Below, one piece after another: positions 18,301 to 26,696 of a stretch of 56,906 nucleotides of DNA. The notes beneath the pieces were generated by a model, which saw only the letters and a list, made by a program, of their open reading frames with translations, ran no database searches and was not told the origin of the DNA. Within the stretch, counting starts at the first letter, position 1. Each line of letters starts with the position of its first letter. The position numbers and the translations under genes are program-made. This DNA comes from Pedobacter hiemivivus (GTDB lineage Bacteria; Bacteroidota; Bacteroidia; Sphingobacteriales; Sphingobacteriaceae), in the NCBI RefSeq assembly GCF_004331685.1, contig NZ_SJSM01000031.1:1-56906 (forward strand), in the 5' to 3' direction.

Positions 18301-20956
18301 CACGATTTACATTTACAATATCAATCTTATGATCTTGTCCGGTAAGTAGCATTCCACTCATTTTATCACCCTCTGGAGTTTTAATTCCATAATAATTGGT
18401 GTACACATGATAGGGAATACTAAAGTTATCAATGCTGAAATTACCACCAGCTTCAAAAACCTTAGTCGTAAAGTTAGCTTTAAGCACTCCGGGAGCACTG
18501 TTGTTCTCGTTTAAATTGGTATTTATAGTTGCTGTACCGTTTTCACTTAAAGTACCTTCAAAAATGGTTTTCACCTGTGATTGAAAAACTACGGTTGGGT
18601 TATCGAAAGTGAAACTATCAAAGCCTTTGAAAGTAGTTTTCATGGTATTTAGATTCACATCAACTTTTGCCTTAAGATTTTTACCTACAGCACCAAACAA
18701 CCAGGTAGCAGAAAGGCTAGCAGTAGAAGAGCCGCCTGAGCCCAGATAAGTACGATTACCAATGTCAAAATTAATCTTAAGCCTATTAGGCATTACTGTT
18801 TCAATTTTGATGGTTTTAGTGAAGGTAGCACCACCAGCTTTTACCTTTGCCAACCAGTTTCCAGTTGGCGCAGTACTTTCTGTAGCCGTTTTAAAGGCAT
18901 AGAAACCATTTAAAGGTTTACCGTTAATACTGCGTTTGATCAATTGTCCTTGTGGATTATAAAGCTCAAAAGTAACTGGGTATCCACCAGGTAGTTTCTT
19001 TAATTTATCTTCTAATACAAAAGAAAGAAATACCGAATCTCCAGGGCGCCAAACACCACGTTCGCCATATATAAAGCCCTTAAGGCCATTCTGTACCACA
19101 TCACCACCAACATCAAACCTGCTCAATGGGAGTGAATTACCATCATCGAGCTTTAAATAACCACGTTCCTTACCATTTTTTGCGACCAACAAGAACGGTT
19201 TTCTTTTCAAATCAAAAGAAGCCATACCATCAGCATCTGTTGTCACGGTATGGATCACCTGACGCTGGTAATCCAGCAATTCCAATGTTACACCACTTAA
19301 TGTTTTTGCTGTCAGTAAATCAGTCGCAATGATCAGCATACTATTGTCGTTACCTCTTTTGGCAATCAAACCAATATTGGATGCCATTAAATTGCGACTC
19401 GCCCAACGTTCGTTTGTATAATAGGATGGGGTACAAGGATTCTCGCGATCTTCCCATCTGTAATTGTTTGGATAATAACTGTTGTAGCGTTCCCAAAACT
19501 CATCATCTTCATCGATTTTCTCGCCGTAACGTTCATAGTCATTATCGCTATCGCCTTCAGCTGACTCAGCTTCTGCACATTTGTAGACATTGTATGCTCT
19601 TCTAAACCCTATGGTAACGCGATACATCGCACCCGGTTCTGTGCGGATAATCTTATCCAGATCCAGCGTAAAACGGTGCTTTTTATGCAGATCAAGGGCT
19701 TTATCCTCATCCAATCTGATGGTTTTCTGAATAACAGGCTTACCCACACGGCGCAACTCGCCACCATCTTTATAATTGTTAGTCTGGAAGAACTGCGGAA
19801 TATTGTTTTCGTAAATCTTGATAATCGTTACATCTACAGCCTTTAGGTTAACTGCCTCAAATGGGAGTACCAGCTTACCTGAATTGGGAATAATGGTACC
19901 AGTACCAGCAATAACCACCGACGGCAGTTTGTTCTCAAAAACAACATTGGCCGTTTTACCAGCCTCTAGCTTTTTACCATTGATATTTTCAACACCCTCA
20001 TTTACGGTGAGTGTATAATTTCCTTCCAGTGTGTTCGGCGAATAGATTTTTATCTGACTCGCGTCTATGGTAAAACGCAGATCAGTTAATCCTGCCAAAG
20101 AAACAAGTCCGTTTAAATCTTGTCCTACACTTATAGGCTCAGAAAATTGAACGAGTGCAAAATCTTCAAGATCTTGAACGGCACGCATATTCAATACCTT
20201 AAACACACCAACTGCGGGCACAATAACAGTTTCTTCACCTTTGCTATCTGCAGCAATAGGTTCGCCAGACCAAATCAAACTTAACTTATTCTCTTGCTTA
20301 GTCTTTTTAATGCTATCTACAGTAAAAGTAGAAGTGTTTTTAGCGGGGTCGTGCTGCCATTTTACTTTAAGTGAAGATGGAAAATCAACCTTCAAGGCCT
20401 TTTCTATCGACTTAGTATCTTCCTGATCAGATGTTGTTACTTCACCAGTCAATTTCATATAATCCAATGAAGTATTATTTTGTGAAACCAGCCCGTTTTG
20501 AGTTAAAGACATTCCCGGTTTAATCACTCTAAAATCAAATTCAAATGATTCAAGCCCTTCTTCGGTATCAGTAACCTTATTTAGGTTAAAAGTAGCTTCA
20601 TAAGTTTCGCCAGCTTTCAGATTTTCCTCAGGTCTAAATTCGACAGTCTGCGCATCAATCCAATACGATTTACCTTTTACAGAAGGAGAGAAGCTGAACA
20701 AGTCTCTGCTATCGGCCACGCCAATATCACTCATGGTTTTCACCTGATTGGCCAGATGGACCCTGATATAGCTCTTTTTAGAAACCGTACCCGAGGTATA
20801 GGCTTCAATGTATTTAGAATATTGCTGGTTATAATCTTTAGGTCTTTCTTTTTTAAAGAAGAAATAAGAGCCTATTCCGGCCAGAACGAAGGCTATAAGA
20901 CCAATAACAATACCTTTTTTGTTTTTTTGGAAAAACGAGGGCGGGGTAGTTTTCAT
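15374..20956 (-). CDS. Alpha-2-macroglobulin-family protease trap
   Basis: The protein of about 1860 aa traps proteases. The thioester motif is intact: CVEQ at 1410-1413 within YPHGCVEQTTSG. Family segments include AIVDEGLLDLT and the following helical thioester domain with YWPGASSSDEWG. The N-terminus has a single membrane segment (about 16-33) and no lipobox, so it is anchored by a helix and not by lipid. I start at the ATG at 20956; a TTG three codons upstream is less likely. It is followed by pbpC in the same direction, the classic conserved pair. Its stop codon falls inside a repeat arm. Confidence 0.94.
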   Translation of the reverse strand: MKTTPPSFFQKNKKGIVIGLIAFVLAGIGSYFFFKKERPKDYNQQYSKYIEAYTSGTVSKKSYIRVHLANQVKTMSDIGVADSRDLFSFSPSVKGKSYWIDAQTVEFRPEENLKAGETYEATFNLNKVTDTEEGLESFEFDFRVIKPGMSLTQNGLVSQNNTSLDYMKLTGEVTTSDQEDTKSIEKALKVDFPSSLKVKWQHDPAKNTSTFTVDSIKKTKQENKLSLIWSGEPIAADSKGEETVIVPAVGVFKVLNMRAVQDLEDFALVQFSEPISVGQDLNGLVSLAGLTDLRFTIDASQIKIYSPNTLEGNYTLTVNEGVENINGKKLEAGKTANVVFENKLPSVVIAGTGTIIPNSGKLVLPFEAVNLKAVDVTIIKIYENNIPQFFQTNNYKDGGELRRVGKPVIQKTIRLDEDKALDLHKKHRFTLDLDKIIRTEPGAMYRVTIGFRRAYNVYKCAEAESAEGDSDNDYERYGEKIDEDDEFWERYNSYYPNNYRWEDRENPCTPSYYTNERWASRNLMASNIGLIAKRGNDNSMLIIATDLLTAKTLSGVTLELLDYQRQVIHTVTTDADGMASFDLKRKPFLLVAKNGKERGYLKLDDGNSLPLSRFDVGGDVVQNGLKGFIYGERGVWRPGDSVFLSFVLEDKLKKLPGGYPVTFELYNPQGQLIKRSINGKPLNGFYAFKTATESTAPTGNWLAKVKAGGATFTKTIKIETVMPNRLKINFDIGNRTYLGSGGSSTASLSATWLFGAVGKNLKAKVDVNLNTMKTTFKGFDSFTFDNPTVVFQSQVKTIFEGTLSENGTATINTNLNENNSAPGVLKANFTTKVFEAGGNFSIDNFSIPYHVYTNYYGIKTPEGDKMSGMLLTGQDHKIDIVNVNRDGKLLQGSKDVEVELYKVQWRWWWEQDNENSFANFTQNSYNKLVTKENITLTNGKGNWKFRIDEPEWGRYLILVRDLNGGHVTGKSVYIDWPGWAQREQGSNPTEASMLSFTANKTKFQVGEEVVLTIPSGEGGRALISIENGSKVLKTFWTDTKKGQTQFKFKAEKEMAPNVFANVTLLQPHAQTVNDLPIRMYGAIPLMVEDPQTILKPIIKMADKLKPETESSITVSEQNGKAMTYTIAIVDEGLLDLTRFKTPDPHAVFYAREGLGVKTWDLFDYVLGAWGGNLERILSIGGDGSINKNLNPAKANRFVPVVKYLGPFALSKGSSQTHKFKLPQYIGAVRAMVVAGQDGAYGSVEKSVQVKKPLMLLATVPRVIGPGESFTLPATVFATENNLKNVTVQLQLQNLQVQGNKTVQLNFKQPGEQMAYFEVKAPEMTGIAKIKLIAQSGAEKTSYDVELDIRNPNPFVTNVVSAVIEPGRNWGTKYLPIGMAGTNSGSVEVSSIPPINLKKRLSYLVQYPHGCVEQTTSGIFPQLYLNKLIPLTERQKAETERNLKAGINRLRGFQTTDGGLGYWPGASSSDEWGSNYAAHFLVEAQNAGYTTPVGMLDELLRYLKVKAANWSPNSNNFYGGDLSQSYRLYVLALAKRTDMAAMNRLRGFQYLSVSAKWRLAAAYKLAGQADAANNLIKDLPIEVKPYNQLGGTYGSDIRDEAMILETLTLLGRKAEGAKLIQSLAIKLGKDDWYSTQTTAYSLLAIAKFCGANTASNNLQYSYTIDGKSSKVNSNQFLNSTALSFKAGNGIAISNTGNRVLFVRLILEGQPAAGQNNFLPNNPEILDMSVSYKLLNGKPLDPAVLKQGTDFYAEVVVKNPGKMDYYEQMALTQIFPSGWEIINTRVNDNESILAASPYTYRDIRDDRVFTYFNLRENESVTYKVLLNASYIGKYYLSAVQCEAMYNNSISATEGGKWVQVIK

Positions 20957-21009
20957 GTATTTCAATTAGGATAATAGATGGCCACAAAATAAGAAAAGTA
21001 TCTAACAAA

Positions 21010-21038
21010 AAAGGTGTGCTATTTTCTAGCACACCTTT
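21010..21038 (-). terminator. Intrinsic terminator after the 134-aa gene
   Basis: Perfect 12-bp arms (21010-21021 and 21027-21038) with a 5-nt loop; on the minus strand the stem runs into TTTTGTT. It separates the small gene from the alpha-2-macroglobulin gene. Confidence 0.85.
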
Positions 21039-21044
21039 AGATTA

Positions 21045-21449
21045 TTATTTAATCATTACCCCGGGTTTGTTTACCAGAGGAACATGAATTAGATTTTCAT
21101 CAACTATACTTTCCGGGAGGAAAATAAACTTCTTATCGTAAATAACGCCGTCTACATAATAGCTTAGCCAATACTCATTGGTGAGGCCGAAGACTTCAGT
21201 ATCTATGGCTTCCACACTGGCAAAGGACTTCGGTTTCAAATCACCTATAAAATGGCGGAGGATTGATGTTTTAACCATTTTTCCGTCCTTTTCACCATAT
21301 CCTTTAGAGCTGATCAGCACATTATCCAGAGCCACATCTTTCAGGTTTACAATATAAACCGTCCAGTTTTTAACCTCAGGCGTTTCACCGATCAGTACTA
21401 CGGCCATTGCCACATCTTCAACTATATTTTCAGGAAGATCCTTCTTCAT
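21045..21449 (-). CDS. Conserved hypothetical protein
   Basis: The 134-aa protein has no signal peptide or membrane segment. It alternates hydrophobic and polar residues in a way that suggests a beta-rich fold (AMAVVLIGE, NWTVYIVNL, EYWLSYYVDGVIYDKKFIFLP). I do not recognise a functional family. It stands alone between the repeat near topA and its own terminator. The start is an ATG with no competing start nearby. Confidence 0.75.
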   Translation of the reverse strand: MKKDLPENIVEDVAMAVVLIGETPEVKNWTVYIVNLKDVALDNVLISSKGYGEKDGKMVKTSILRHFIGDLKPKSFASVEAIDTEVFGLTNEYWLSYYVDGVIYDKKFIFLPESIVDENLIHVPLVNKPGVMIK

Positions 21450-21481
21450 TGATTTTATTTTTTATGCAATTCGTCAGTCGG

Positions 21482-21566
21482 TCGTCATCCTGAATTTATT
21501 TCAGGATCTCGCACCTGCAAAACCGCCTTTCTCTTTCGAGATCCTGAAATAAATTCAGGATGACGA
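21482..21566. repeat. REP-like palindromic repeat, intact copy 2
   Basis: Arms of 30 bp (21482-21511 and 21537-21566) are perfectly complementary around a 25-nt spacer. Compared with copy 1, both arms have TTTATT in place of TTCATT, a compensated change that keeps pairing. It lies just after the topA stop codon and could act as a transcription or mRNA-decay barrier. Confidence 0.9.
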
Positions 21567-21575
21567 GTCGTATAC

Positions 21576-24158
21576 TTATTTCTTCGTCACAGTTTTCTTA
21601 GCCGGAGCTTTCTTTTTTACAGCAGTTTTAGTGCCAGTCGCTTTTTTAGCTTTTGCTTTTTTAGGCTCAAATGCATTAGGCACTTGCTCAACGATCAGTT
21701 TTTTAACCTCATCTAAAGAAATGGCAGCCAATTCTTCAGGCGTATACTTATCATTGGTAGCTGGGTTTTTACGCAGCTTCAGCATTTCTTTACCAAAACG
21801 GATAAACGGTCCCCATCTGCCATTTTCAATTGCAATTTTTTCAGCAGTCCATTGTTGAATAAACCTGTTGGCTTCTTTTTCTATTTTCTTACCAATCAAT
21901 TCTTCAATCTCAACCTGAGATAATTGGTCGAAATTATAAGCCTTAGGCACATTGATAAATAGATCATTCCATTTAATGAATGGTCCAAATCTTCCTGTTC
22001 CTTTAGTTACCGGCATTCCCTGAAAATGTGCAACTGGTGCATCAGCAGTAATTTTCTCGCTAATAATCTCTATTGCACGGCTCTGATCAATTGATAAAGG
22101 CTCTTCGTTTTTAGGAATAGAGATATAAGCTTCACCCCATTTCACATACGGACCAAAACGACCTACGCCTACAGAAACTTCTTTGCCTTCATAATCTTCC
22201 AATTGGAAAGGTAATTTAAACTGTTCTAAAGCTTCTTCAAGCGTTACAGTACCTACCGATTGCGATTTAGCTAAACTCGCGTAACGCGGTTTCTCTTCAT
22301 CGTCATTCTCACCAATCTGAACCAATGGTCCAAACCTACCAACTTTGGTATATACATTTTTTCCGGAAGTTGGATCAACACCTAGTAAACGCTCACCATT
22401 CGCACGGTCGGCAGTTTCTAATGTGGTTTCAACTTCTAAATGGAAAGGCGTATAGAAGGAGTGGAGCATCTTTGTCCATTCCTGCAAACCTTGTGCAATC
22501 TCATCAAATTCCTTCTCTACATTGGCTGTAAAGTTAAAATCTACAATTCCTTTAAAGTGTTCTACCAAGAAATCGTTTACCACTTCACCTATATCGGTAG
22601 GGAAGAGCTTACTTTTCTCTGCCCCTGTAATTTCTGTTTTTGTTTTTTTAGTAACGACACCATTGATCAACTCAATTGCTCCGAAGGCGCGCTGACGACC
22701 GTCACGGTCTTCTTTAACCACATAGCCACGGTTTTGAATGGTAGAGATGGTTGGTGCATAGGTAGATGGTCTACCAATACCTAACTCTTCTAATTTCTTA
22801 ACCAACGAAGCCTCAGTATAACGTGCTGGAGGTCTTGAAAAACGCTCAGTTGCATTCATCACTCTTAAAGTAAGCTCCTGACCACGTGAAAGTGGAGGTA
22901 ACATATTGTTACCTTCCGAATCTTCCCCGTCTTCTTCATCCGACGATTCAAGGTATACCTTTAAAAAGCCATCAAATTTCATCACTTCACCTTCAGCAGT
23001 TAATTGCTCTTTCCTTGTACTTATGGCAATTTGAGCTGTTGTTTTTTCAAATAATGCCTCACTCATTTGCGATGCGATGGCACGTTTCCAGATCAACTCG
23101 TATAAACGTTGTTCTGAACTATCGCCAGGTACGGTATGGTGATTAAAATAAGTAGGGCGGATGGCCTCGTGAGCTTCCTGTGCACCTGCAGATTTAGTTT
23201 TATAAGTTCTTGGCTGATGGTATTTATCACCATAAGCAGATTTGATCTCAGCAGCAGCAGCCTGTAATGCGGTTTCAGAAAGGTTTACCGAATCCGTCCT
23301 CATATAGGTAATTCGTCCACTTTCATATAGCCTTTGCGCAATCTGCATCGTTCTACTTACGGAGTAACCTAGCTTACGCGAAGCTTCCTGTTGTAAAGTA
23401 GAGGTTGTAAAAGGTGCTGCTGGATTACGTTTTGCGGGCTTAGTCTCTAAGCTGTCTACAGAAAAACCAGCGCCTACACAGTCGTTAAGGAATTTTTCTG
23501 CGTCAGCTTCCTTTTCAAATCGCTGTGGCAATTCAGCTTTTACCAGCTCTTTTCCATTACCAGTCGAAAACTCGGCCGTAATTTTAAAAGCGGCAGCAGC
23601 ATTAAATTTATTTACTTCACGTTCTCTATCTACGATCAAGCGAACAGCAACAGACTGTACACGTCCCGCTGATAGGGAAGGTTTAATTTTTTTCCAAAGT
23701 ACAGGAGAAAGTTCAAAACCCACCAATCGATCCAATACACGTCTGGCTTGCTGTGCATGTACCAGGTTGTAATCTATTGAGCGTGGTGTTTCTATTGCTT
23801 TTAATATAGCCGGTTTAGTGATCTCATGAAAAACAATCCTTTTTGTCTTGTTTTCTTTAAGTCCTAATGTTTCATATAAATGCCATGATATGGCTTCTCC
23901 CTCGCGGTCCTCATCGGATGCGAGCCATACCATTTCTGCGTCTTTAGCTAATTTCTTAAGTTCGGCTACTACCTGCTTCTTATCAGATGGAACTTCATAT
24001 GTCTGGGCAAAATTATTGGATATATCTATACCCATATCTCCCTTTACCAGATCCCGGATGTGCCCGTAACTTGATTTAACAAGGAAATCTTTACCTAAAT
24101 ACCCTTCTATGGTTTTAGCTTTCGCAGGTGACTCAACTATTAGTAAATTCTTCGCCAT
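21576..24158 (-). CDS. topA: DNA topoisomerase I
   Basis: The 860-aa type IA topoisomerase relaxes negative supercoils. The TOPRIM domain is at the N-terminus (LLIVESPAKAKTIEGYLG, with Glu9, and SDEDREGEA at 81-89). The active-site tyrosine is Y285 in RITYMRTDS. Beyond about residue 610 it has four GRFGP/GRWGP-type repeats (the topoisomerase C-terminal repeat found in Bacteroidota and others instead of zinc fingers), and a lysine/alanine-rich tail of about 30 residues that probably binds DNA non-specifically. Confidence 0.97.
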   Translation of the reverse strand: MAKNLLIVESPAKAKTIEGYLGKDFLVKSSYGHIRDLVKGDMGIDISNNFAQTYEVPSDKKQVVAELKKLAKDAEMVWLASDEDREGEAISWHLYETLGLKENKTKRIVFHEITKPAILKAIETPRSIDYNLVHAQQARRVLDRLVGFELSPVLWKKIKPSLSAGRVQSVAVRLIVDREREVNKFNAAAAFKITAEFSTGNGKELVKAELPQRFEKEADAEKFLNDCVGAGFSVDSLETKPAKRNPAAPFTTSTLQQEASRKLGYSVSRTMQIAQRLYESGRITYMRTDSVNLSETALQAAAAEIKSAYGDKYHQPRTYKTKSAGAQEAHEAIRPTYFNHHTVPGDSSEQRLYELIWKRAIASQMSEALFEKTTAQIAISTRKEQLTAEGEVMKFDGFLKVYLESSDEEDGEDSEGNNMLPPLSRGQELTLRVMNATERFSRPPARYTEASLVKKLEELGIGRPSTYAPTISTIQNRGYVVKEDRDGRQRAFGAIELINGVVTKKTKTEITGAEKSKLFPTDIGEVVNDFLVEHFKGIVDFNFTANVEKEFDEIAQGLQEWTKMLHSFYTPFHLEVETTLETADRANGERLLGVDPTSGKNVYTKVGRFGPLVQIGENDDEEKPRYASLAKSQSVGTVTLEEALEQFKLPFQLEDYEGKEVSVGVGRFGPYVKWGEAYISIPKNEEPLSIDQSRAIEIISEKITADAPVAHFQGMPVTKGTGRFGPFIKWNDLFINVPKAYNFDQLSQVEIEELIGKKIEKEANRFIQQWTAEKIAIENGRWGPFIRFGKEMLKLRKNPATNDKYTPEELAAISLDEVKKLIVEQVPNAFEPKKAKAKKATGTKTAVKKKAPAKKTVTKK

Positions 24159-24230
24159 TCAGACCGTTTTTCTGCAAATAAAGCTATAAATAAGGCTAAT
24201 TTCAAAATTCGACAGACTTTTTATAATAAA

Positions 24231-24238
24231 TATATTTG
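24231..24238 (+). promoter_or_regulatory. Possible promoter -7 box upstream of the glutathione peroxidase gene
   Basis: TATATTTG matches TAnnTTTG, but it lies 147 bp before the ATG, so the leader would be about 140 nt. A short palindrome (GCTTTATAAAGC, 24292-24303) falls inside that leader. Confidence 0.35.
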
Positions 24239-24385
24239 TAAACGGCTCATTTAATCCGATATATAGTAATAATTAAGCATGTAACAATCTTGCTTTATAA
24301 AGCTGTCCTGCGTATTTTACGTTATCATTATAAATTTTTAAACTATTTCTACATAACTTCGTACATACCCTAAAAACAAAAGGAC

Positions 24386-24898
24386 ATGAATACATTATTA
24401 ATATTACTAACTATGCTTTTTACCCCTCCGGCAAAGAGCGTTTACGATTTCTCTTTTAAAACCATTGATGGTAAAGAAGTAAAGTTGTCGAAGTTTAAAG
24501 GCAAAAAGATCCTTATTGTAAATACCGCATCAAAATGTGGGTATACACCACAATATGAAGATTTGGAGAAATTGCAAAAGCAATACGGTAAAAATGTAGT
24601 ATTGATCGGTTTCCCGGCTGGTAATTTTGGCGGACAAGAATTAGCGACCAATTCTGAAATTAAAGAGTTTTGTACAGGAAAATTTAATGTTACCTTCTTG
24701 CTAGCCGAGAAAAGCAGTGTAAAAGGGGATGGCATTACACCTTTGTTCAAATACCTGACCACTGCTGAGAACCCTGATTTTACAGGAGATATCAACTGGA
24801 ATTTCGAGAAATTCCTGATCAACGAAAAAGGACAACTGGTACATCGTTTCCGATCTAAAGTAAAACCTTTAGATGAAGCCATCACGAAGAATTTGTAA
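24386..24898 (+). CDS. Glutathione peroxidase-family thiol peroxidase
   Basis: The 170-aa protein reduces peroxides. The peroxidatic residue is Cys51 in NTASKCGYTPQY, not selenocysteine; Gln84 and Trp138 (INWNFEKF) complete the catalytic set. The usual FPCNQF motif is FPAGNF here, so the cysteine often present at that point is missing; Cys96 (EFCTGKF) is the candidate resolving residue. A short hydrophobic N-terminus (residues 2-17) may be a signal peptide, which would place it in the periplasm. A strong terminator follows. Confidence 0.92.
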   Translation: MNTLLILLTMLFTPPAKSVYDFSFKTIDGKEVKLSKFKGKKILIVNTASKCGYTPQYEDLEKLQKQYGKNVVLIGFPAGNFGGQELATNSEIKEFCTGKFNVTFLLAEKSSVKGDGITPLFKYLTTAENPDFTGDINWNFEKFLINEKGQLVHRFRSKVKPLDEAITKNL

Positions 24899-24918
24899 AC
24901 AAAGATCGCTTTGTTGTT

Positions 24919-24959
24919 AAAAAAAAGAGAAATCCATAACCCGGATTTCTCTTTTTTTT
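24919..24959 (+). terminator. Intrinsic terminator after the glutathione peroxidase gene
   Basis: Perfect 17-bp arms (24919-24935 and 24943-24959) around a 7-nt loop, ending in a run of eight T. Confidence 0.9.
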
Positions 24960-24984
24960 AACTTCATATTCTATATGTTTCATG

Positions 24985-24992
24985 TATTTTTG
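24985..24992 (+). promoter_or_regulatory. Promoter -7 box for the split 5'-nucleotidase genes
   Basis: TATTTTTG fits TAnnTTTG and ends 14 bp before the ATG, predicting a leader of roughly 9 nt. Confidence 0.5.
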
Positions 24993-25006
24993 TAAGCAAA
25001 TTAACT

Positions 25007-25765
25007 ATGGATTATATCAAGTCATTCCGGAATTATTTAGCACTATCGGTTGTACTTTTAGTCGCTTCCTGCTCATCTGGCTATCAGTTGGTGAAAGCCA
25101 ACAGGGCAGAGTATCCAATTAACAAGGATGTAGCGGTCGACAGCACCGTGATTAAAACTTATTTACCATATAAAAAGCAGCTTGATGCGGAAATGAACCA
25201 GATTCTTGGCTATTCTGATGCACTGATGGTAAAAAACAATGATCTTCCTGAAACCATATTAGGAGACTTCTTCTCTGATGCTGTATTGCAACAGGCTTTA
25301 AAATACGATCCGACTATTGACTTTTCTATGCCTTCTACAAAAGGGGGAATTAGAGTAGATGTGCCAAAAGGGGAGATTAAATTATCCAATATATTTGAAT
25401 TGATGCCTTTTGAAAATGAGCTGGTTGCTTTTACTTTAAAAGGCACTGATGTGCAGCAATTGCTAAATTTTATCGCAGCTACAAATGGGCAACCTATTGC
25501 TGGTTTACGCTTGAAGATAGTAGACAAGAAGCCTGTTGATGTATTTATCAACGGTAAAGCATTTGATTCAAATAAAACTTACCGCGTGCTTACCTCTGAT
25601 TATATAGCAGGTGGCGGCGACAATGCATTGGGTTTTAAGAATCCTATTGAAAGAAAGGTTCTCGGCTTAAAAGTTCGCGATGCACTTATCAACTATGTAA
25701 AAGAAAATCAGGCTGCTGGCAAAACCATTAACCCTAAATTAGATGGAAGAATTACTAAAGATTAA
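25007..25765 (+). CDS. 5'-nucleotidase C-terminal-domain lipoprotein
   Basis: The 252-aa protein has a lipoprotein signal with lipobox LLVASC (lipidated Cys22), then a 5'-nucleotidase C-terminal substrate-binding domain from about residue 50 to 240 (GDFFSDAVLQ, STKGGIRVDVPKGEI, LTSDYIAGGGDNALGF). In most bacteria this domain follows the metallophosphatase domain in one chain; here it is a separate gene and comes first. Its end overlaps the metallophosphatase gene by 23 nt, so the two are probably made together and assemble in the periplasm. Confidence 0.9.
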   Translation: MDYIKSFRNYLALSVVLLVASCSSGYQLVKANRAEYPINKDVAVDSTVIKTYLPYKKQLDAEMNQILGYSDALMVKNNDLPETILGDFFSDAVLQQALKYDPTIDFSMPSTKGGIRVDVPKGEIKLSNIFELMPFENELVAFTLKGTDVQQLLNFIAATNGQPIAGLRLKIVDKKPVDVFINGKAFDSNKTYRVLTSDYIAGGGDNALGFKNPIERKVLGLKVRDALINYVKENQAAGKTINPKLDGRITKD

Positions 25766-26690
25766 TCGTAGAGATTTTATCAGAACAGGAGGGATAGCCG
25801 CTGCTGCCACTGCATTGAGCTTAAGCTCATTAAATGGCTTTGCTGCTGGCGACGTGCTTAAGTTAACCATATTGCATACCAATGATGTTCACAGTAGGAT
25901 AGAGCCATTTCCTATGGATGGTTCAAAAAACCAAGGTTTAGGTGGTACAGCGAGGCGTTCGGCACTGATCAAACAGATTAGAGCCAAAGAAGAAAACGTA
26001 TTATTGCTTGATGCTGGTGATATTTTTCAAGGAACACCATATTTTAATAAGTTCGGTGGTGAGTTGGAAATTAAGCTAATGACTGCAATGGGCTATGATG
26101 CTGCAACTATGGGGAATCATGATTTCGATAACGGTCTGGCTGGTTTTAATAAGCAATTACCCCATGCAAATTTTCCAATATTGTGTAGCAATTACGATTT
26201 CACGAATACCTTACTTAAAGGGGCTACAAAACCATACCAGATATTTAAAAAGAGTGGATTGAAGATTGGGGTATTTGGAATTGGTATTGAACTGAAAGGT
26301 TTGGTTGAGGGTAAGAATTATGGTGATACCGTTTTTATTGATCCTGTTGCAAAGGCAAATGAAATGGCAGATTTGCTAAAGCAAGATTTAAAGTGTGATC
26401 TTGTAATCTGCTTATCTCATTTGGGTTATAAATATGTTTCAGCTAAAGTGTCAGATCAGGTACTGGCAAAAAACAATAGAAATATTGACTTGATTATCGG
26501 CGGACATACCCACACTTTTATGGATCAGCCCGAAGATGTACAGAACCTAAGTGGCCGCATTACCACCATTAACCAGGTTGGCTTTGCGGGCATCAATTTG
26601 GGAAGAATAGATTATTATTTTGAACGGTATAAAGGCAAGCGGATTAAAACCGCTTCACCTTATATTATTTCAAACGAATTAGATAGTTAA
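25743..26690 (+). CDS. 5'-nucleotidase metallophosphatase-domain protein
   Basis: The 315-aa protein has a twin-arginine-type signal (INRRDFIRTGG, residues 7-17) and the calcineurin-like metallophosphatase motifs of UshA: HTNDVH at 45-50, DAGD at 90-93, GNHDFD at 124-129 and GGHTH near 255. These bind two metal ions. It lacks the C-terminal nucleotide-binding domain, which is encoded by the preceding overlapping gene. Likely substrates are extracellular nucleotides or UDP-sugars. The upstream protein uses the lipoprotein route and this one probably Tat, so the halves would cross the membrane separately. Confidence 0.92.
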   Translation: MEELLKINRRDFIRTGGIAAAATALSLSSLNGFAAGDVLKLTILHTNDVHSRIEPFPMDGSKNQGLGGTARRSALIKQIRAKEENVLLLDAGDIFQGTPYFNKFGGELEIKLMTAMGYDAATMGNHDFDNGLAGFNKQLPHANFPILCSNYDFTNTLLKGATKPYQIFKKSGLKIGVFGIGIELKGLVEGKNYGDTVFIDPVAKANEMADLLKQDLKCDLVICLSHLGYKYVSAKVSDQVLAKNNRNIDLIIGGHTHTFMDQPEDVQNLSGRITTINQVGFAGINLGRIDYYFERYKGKRIKTASPYIISNELDS

Positions 26691-26696
26691 ATATCC

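Noticed and set aside
24442..24885. 147-codon open frame antisense to the glutathione peroxidase gene
   Set aside because: It lies wholly within a well-supported gene and its sequence shows no family motif; it is a shadow of that gene.
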